A program made the translations under genes and the position numbers. The notes below the pieces were generated by a model. That model was not told the DNA's origin. It searched no databases and worked only from the letters and a program-made list of their open reading frames with translations. Below, in pieces: positions 7,634 through 10,529 of a stretch of 10,529 bases of DNA (the stretch's first letter is position 1; each line of letters starts with the position of its first letter). The stretch is from Spirochaetaceae bacterium (GTDB taxonomy: Bacteria > Spirochaetota > Spirochaetia > SZUA-6 > Bin103), in NCBI GenBank assembly GCA_026710565.1, contig JAPOQV010000195.1:1-10529 (forward strand), in the 5' to 3' direction.

Positions 7634-7642
7634 CCGAATGAG

Positions 7643-9802
7643 ATGAACGACACGACCGCCGTAGACGGGTTGGCGCTGTACCTGTCGCCCGAGGGAAACG
7701 ACAACTGGAGCGGGCGCCTGCCGGAGCCGGATCCCGCGGGCAACGACGGCCCCCTGGCGACGCTCGAGTGGGCACGGGAGATGGTGCGGCGCCTGCGCGA
7801 GAGCGGGGATGCACATGGCCCCATCACGGTCTGGGTGCGGGGCGGCCGCTACCACCTGGGTCAGCCGGTGTGGTTCAACGGGCGCGACTCGGGACCGACG
7901 ACCTACCGCGGCTATCCAGGCGAGACGGCGACCTTCACCGGCGGGCGCCGCGTGACCGGGTGGCGCGTGGCCACGGCGGCCGAGGCCGGCATCGGTGCCT
8001 CTGCCGCCGCGAGCGAGCGCGAGGTCTGGGTGGCCGATCTCCCCGCGGTCGCGGCCGGTTCCTGGTACTTCCGGCAACTCTTCGTTGACGGCGAGCGGCG
8101 CCCGCGGGCGCGCCTTCCCAAGCACGGCTACTTCTGGATCGAGGACGTTCCCGGCTTCGACCTGCGCGCGAGCCAGAACGACGAGTTCATCCACGGCCAC
8201 GACCGCTTCGTCGCCGGTGAAGGCGACGTGGCGTGCTGGCGGAATCTGACCGACGTCGACGTCGTCGTCCACCACTACTGGGTGGAGGAGCGGCTGCCCA
8301 TGGCGAGCTTCGACGAGGACACGCGCCTGGTTACCAGCAGCCGGCGCAGCATCTTCGTGCTGCGCGACGACGTGGGACAGCGCTACGCCAGGTACTACGT
8401 CGAGAACGTCTTCGAAGCGCTGTCGGAGCCGGGGGAGTGGTACCTGGACCGGTCACGCGGCCGGCTGTTCTATCTGCCGCTGCCGGGAGAGTCCTCGGAC
8501 GACGTGGAGGTCTACGCGCCGGCGTGCGAGCAGCTCCTGCGGCTGCGCGGCACGCCGGACCGCCCGGTCGAGGGAGTTCGCTTCGCCGACCTGACCTTCG
8601 AGTGCTGCGACTGGAGCCAGCCCGGCCCGGGGGCGCTCGAGGGTTTCGAGATCGGTGACCACATGAACCCTGACGACAGCTACGGCGCGACCGCGCAGGC
8701 GGCGTGCAACCTGGCCGGCGTGATCGACATGCAGTACGCACGGGGCTGCGCGCTTGCGGGCTGCACGCTCCGGAACCTGGGGCTGTACGGGGTCGTGCTC
8801 CGCAAGGGGTGCTTCGACATCCGCATCGCCCGCAACGAGATCGCCGATCTCGGCGCGGGCGGGGTGCGGATCAACGGCGGCGGCATCGACTCCGGCGCGC
8901 GCGACCGCACGGGCCGCAACGTCATCACCGACAACACCATCCACGCGGGCGGGCGGGTGTTCCCGAGCGCGGTCGGCATCCTCGTCATGCACAGCTTCGA
9001 CAACGTCGTGGCGCACAACCACATCCACGACCTGTACTACAGCGGCATCTCCTGCGGCTGGATCTGGGGCTACGGCGACACGGTCGCGCGCGGCAACCGC
9101 ATCGAGCGCAACCACATCCACGACCTCGGCCATGGCGTGCTCAGCGACATGGGCGGCATCTACACGCTCGGCGTGCAGCCGGGCACCGTCCTGCGCGGCA
9201 ACCTCATCCACGACATTCACCAGGCCAACTACGGCGGCTGGTGCATCTACCTGGACGAGGGCAGCTCGCACCTCCTGGTGGAGAACAACGTCTGCTACGA
9301 CGCCGGGACGCAGGTCTTCAATCAGCACTACGGCCGCGAGAACATCGTGCGCAACAACGTGTTCGCCCATGGTGGCCACAGCGTGATCTCGCTGGGGCGC
9401 GTCGAGGACCACACGACGTTCACCCTTGAGCAGAACCTGCTGCTGACCGGCGACCGGCCCGTGTTCGCCCAGCGCCCGCGCGGAGTCACCGGCGCGCGCG
9501 GGTTCCGGAGCAACCTCAACCTGCTCTGGGACGTGGCTCGCGCACGCGACGGGCATGGCGGTGAGCCGGTCGTGGCCGCCGCCGGCACCTACGACGCGGA
9601 CGCCAACTGGATCGAGCAGAGCCGTGACGAGCTCGACGCGTGGCGGGCCGGCGGCAACGACACGCACAGCGTCATCGCCGACCCGCTGTGCGCGAGCCTG
9701 GAGCGGAACGATTTCAGCCTGCTGCCGGGCTCGCCGGCGCTGGCGCTCGGGTTCCAGCCGATCGATCTCGGCGACGTCGGACCCCGCCCGGTCGCGAGCT
9801 GA
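7643..9802 (+). CDS. Right-handed parallel beta-helix protein, GH141-like, apparently cytoplasmic
   Basis: This 719-residue protein appears full length and resembles the right-handed beta-helix family that includes GH141 glycosidases. N-terminal family motifs are YLSPEGNDNWSG (13-24), GPLATLEWAREMVR (36-49), VRGGRYHL (65-72), DSGPTTYRGYPGE (82-94) and GGRRVTGW (100-107). QLFVDGERRPRARLP follows (145-159). The beta-helix spans about 360-600, with N-x-I-H and N-N-V turn repeats. Strongly family-like stretches there are SDMGGIYTLGVQPGTV (501-516), YGGWCIYLDEGSS (530-542) and QHYGRENIVRNNVF (561-574). The C-terminus HSVIADPL...NDFSLLPGSPALALGF is the usual end. No signal peptide is seen, although many relatives are secreted. 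The gene diverges from the sialidase-like gene and transporter run, which suggests co-regulated glycan breakdown inside the cell. Substrate and catalytic residues are not assignable. GH141 (alpha-L-fucosidase or xylanase members) is the closest resemblance I recall, with GH120-like xylosidase less likely. Confidence 0.85.
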   Translation: MNDTTAVDGLALYLSPEGNDNWSGRLPEPDPAGNDGPLATLEWAREMVRRLRESGDAHGPITVWVRGGRYHLGQPVWFNGRDSGPTTYRGYPGETATFTGGRRVTGWRVATAAEAGIGASAAASEREVWVADLPAVAAGSWYFRQLFVDGERRPRARLPKHGYFWIEDVPGFDLRASQNDEFIHGHDRFVAGEGDVACWRNLTDVDVVVHHYWVEERLPMASFDEDTRLVTSSRRSIFVLRDDVGQRYARYYVENVFEALSEPGEWYLDRSRGRLFYLPLPGESSDDVEVYAPACEQLLRLRGTPDRPVEGVRFADLTFECCDWSQPGPGALEGFEIGDHMNPDDSYGATAQAACNLAGVIDMQYARGCALAGCTLRNLGLYGVVLRKGCFDIRIARNEIADLGAGGVRINGGGIDSGARDRTGRNVITDNTIHAGGRVFPSAVGILVMHSFDNVVAHNHIHDLYYSGISCGWIWGYGDTVARGNRIERNHIHDLGHGVLSDMGGIYTLGVQPGTVLRGNLIHDIHQANYGGWCIYLDEGSSHLLVENNVCYDAGTQVFNQHYGRENIVRNNVFAHGGHSVISLGRVEDHTTFTLEQNLLLTGDRPVFAQRPRGVTGARGFRSNLNLLWDVARARDGHGGEPVVAAAGTYDADANWIEQSRDELDAWRAGGNDTHSVIADPLCASLERNDFSLLPGSPALALGFQPIDLGDVGPRPVAS

Positions 9803-9820
9803 CGGAAGATCCCCAATGGC

Positions 9821-10090
9821 ATGAACTGCTGTTCGCCCTTCAGTAGCAAGCAGAGACGGCAAGCCATACTGGACCGCATCTTCCGCGATCATGACCCGGA
9901 CGTTGTGTGCCCCACAAAAGCGAATTTCGAGCTGTTGGCCGATCAGCCGGGCGATACGATCTACTCTCAGCCAGACGGAATCGTCGCGAAGGATGAGACC
10001 AGCAGCAAGCGGAAGGTGGTTCTGTGGTCCCGTGAACCTTGGGAGCAGATTGAGGGTCTTCCGGGTCTCGTGGGCGAGCGCACGGGAGGG
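9821..10090 (+). pseudogene. Decayed fragment of an endonuclease/exonuclease/phosphatase (EEP) family gene
   Basis: The plus frame from 9821 reads a segment I recognise as internal EEP-family sequence: KQRRQAILDRIFRDHDPDVVC (10-30), then FELLADQPGDTIYSQPD (36-52) and KRKVVLWSREPWEQIE (63-78). Intact relatives begin with a T-W-N metal-site strand, have DPDxVCLTE with a catalytic Glu, and continue for some 200 residues to the D-H-x-P-V/His end. Here no T-W-N precedes the segment, the expected L-T-E reads P-T-K (Lys codon at 9917-9919), and similarity fades after about residue 88. The frame then runs into the hairpin at 10121. It follows the beta-helix stop by 18 bp with no convincing ribosome-binding site. 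I read it as a gene remnant truncated at both ends, unrelated to the glycan cluster. Family recall is from memory, so confidence is moderate. Confidence 0.55.
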
Positions 10091-10110
10091 GTGCGCGGTC
10101 GGCTGCGGGC

Positions 10111-10529
10111 TCATCCTTCAGGCACGCGCCGTGAGCCATGCGGCGCGTGCCGATGGCGGTGATGGGCTCGGCAGCGGAGCCTGAGATTCCCGGGATCGGC
10201 GCCGCCGCCCAGCGCATACGGCAGGATGTGGTCTATCTCGATCAGATGTCGTGAGTTGCAGCGGCGTCCTGTCTCTCGATCGACGTAGCTGCACCGGCCG
10301 CCGTCCCGCTGCCAGACCTGTCGTTTCACCGCCGCCGGAATGGCGCGGCCCGAAACGCGCGGCTTCGCCGTCGGAGTGACGGCGCCGTTCGGTTTCCGTC
10401 CGGCAGCGGCCCGGCGCTCGGTCGCTGGCTGCCGGTTCGGCGCAGGCGCGGAGCTCGGTGTCGGTTGCGCCGGCTCCTCCGGCGTCGGAGTAGGCGCGGC
10501 GGGCATCACCGCGTCCTGCACCGTCACCG
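10111..10529 (-). CDS. HNH nuclease, C-terminal part (N-terminus beyond window)
   Basis: At least 138 residues of an HNH-family nuclease enter from the right edge. The GTG at 10527 is probably not the real start, because the frame is open to the window end. The first ~57 visible residues are a Pro/Ala/Thr-rich linker. The HNH domain follows: RAIPAAVKRQVWQRDGGRCS (61-80), then IEIDHILPYALGG (96-108) and DPGNLRLRCRAH (111-122). Likely metal/catalytic residues are D99 and H100, N114 and H122, with C79, C90 and C119 as the usual structural cysteines. Relatives often carry an alpha-helical N-terminal domain ahead of a similar linker. The last ~14 residues (HRHAPHGSRRVPEG) are encoded largely within a perfect inverted repeat and do not look like the usual short R-A-H-N...F-G ending, so the 3' end may be altered. 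It is convergent with the EEP remnant and probably independent of the transporter cluster. Confidence 0.83.
   Translation of the reverse strand, partial: VTVQDAVMPAAPTPTPEEPAQPTPSSAPAPNRQPATERRAAAGRKPNGAVTPTAKPRVSGRAIPAAVKRQVWQRDGGRCSYVDRETGRRCNSRHLIEIDHILPYALGGGADPGNLRLRCRAHHRHRHAPHGSRRVPEG
10121..10151. repeat. Perfect 11-bp inverted repeat overlapping the HNH gene 3' end
   Basis: GGCACGCGCCG (10121-10131) and CGGCGCGTGCC (10141-10151) are exact complements around a 9-base loop. The HNH stop codon (10113-10111) lies 8 bases beyond the repeat on the minus strand. No T-run follows on either strand, so a standard intrinsic terminator is not supported. It may be a palindromic dispersed element, a factor-dependent termination hairpin between convergent genes, or the edge of a rearrangement. 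Confidence 0.7.

Noticed and set aside
6310..7641. A 443-codon plus-strand open frame antisense to the sialidase-like gene, ending just before the beta-helix start
   Set aside because: It mirrors the coding bias of the opposite strand. The minus strand has five regularly spaced Asp boxes, and this frame has no recognisable domain.
5822..8275. An 817-codon minus-strand open frame crossing the sialidase-like gene, the divergent gap and the beta-helix gene
   Set aside because: It is Arg/Pro/Ala-rich with no motif, and it lies out of frame over one recognised gene and antisense to another. Long spurious frames are expected at this GC content.
8453..10114. A 553-codon minus-strand open frame antisense to the beta-helix gene and the EEP relic
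   Set aside because: It is Val/Ala/Asp-rich antisense translation with no family motif. The plus-strand frame over the same bases has clear beta-helix hallmarks.
9840..10217. A 125-codon minus-strand frame between the HNH gene and the beta-helix gene
   Set aside because: It overlaps the HNH gene out of frame, has no recognisable motif, and is antisense to the better-supported EEP relic.

Overview
The window is high-GC DNA (roughly two-thirds G+C by eye). It holds a compact uptake-and-breakdown gene cluster. The binding protein has a cleavable signal peptide and no lipobox cysteine, which fits release into a periplasm and therefore a diderm host. The long binding protein, the OppC-type subunit with a large extracytoplasmic insert and the accessory C-terminal HNH protein resemble proteins I associate with high-GC environmental bacteria such as spirochaetes or alphaproteobacteria. 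I cannot fix the taxon from the sequence alone.

Layout. On the minus strand, six genes run from right to left: a sialidase-like Asp-box protein (7590-5854), a family-5 solute-binding protein (5786-3840), two inner-membrane permeases (3710-2727 and 2727-1552) and two ABC ATPases (1559-507 and 506 to beyond position 1). The four membrane and ATPase genes are tightly coupled by overlapping or abutting stop and start codons. A strong imperfect hairpin lies between the binding-protein and first permease genes. On the plus strand, diverging from the sialidase-like gene across only 52 bp, is a full-length right-handed beta-helix protein of the kind found among polysaccharide-degrading enzymes (7643-9802). 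A perfect 19-bp inverted repeat sits in that divergent gap.

To the right of the cluster the sequence changes character. Positions 9821 to about 10090 carry what looks like a decayed internal fragment of an endonuclease/exonuclease/phosphatase-family gene, with Lys at the expected catalytic Glu. It faces, tail to tail, the C-terminal part of an HNH nuclease gene (10529-10111) that enters from the right edge. The HNH reading frame ends inside a perfect 11-bp-stem hairpin.

How the genes fit together (inference). The transporter would usually be labelled oligopeptide/dipeptide. Its partnership with two apparently unsecreted, glycan-enzyme-like proteins suggests import of a glycan-derived oligosaccharide, followed by cytoplasmic breakdown. 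No regulator gene is visible. The inverted repeat is the best candidate control site. I saw no tRNA, rRNA, CRISPR array, insertion sequence or integrase.
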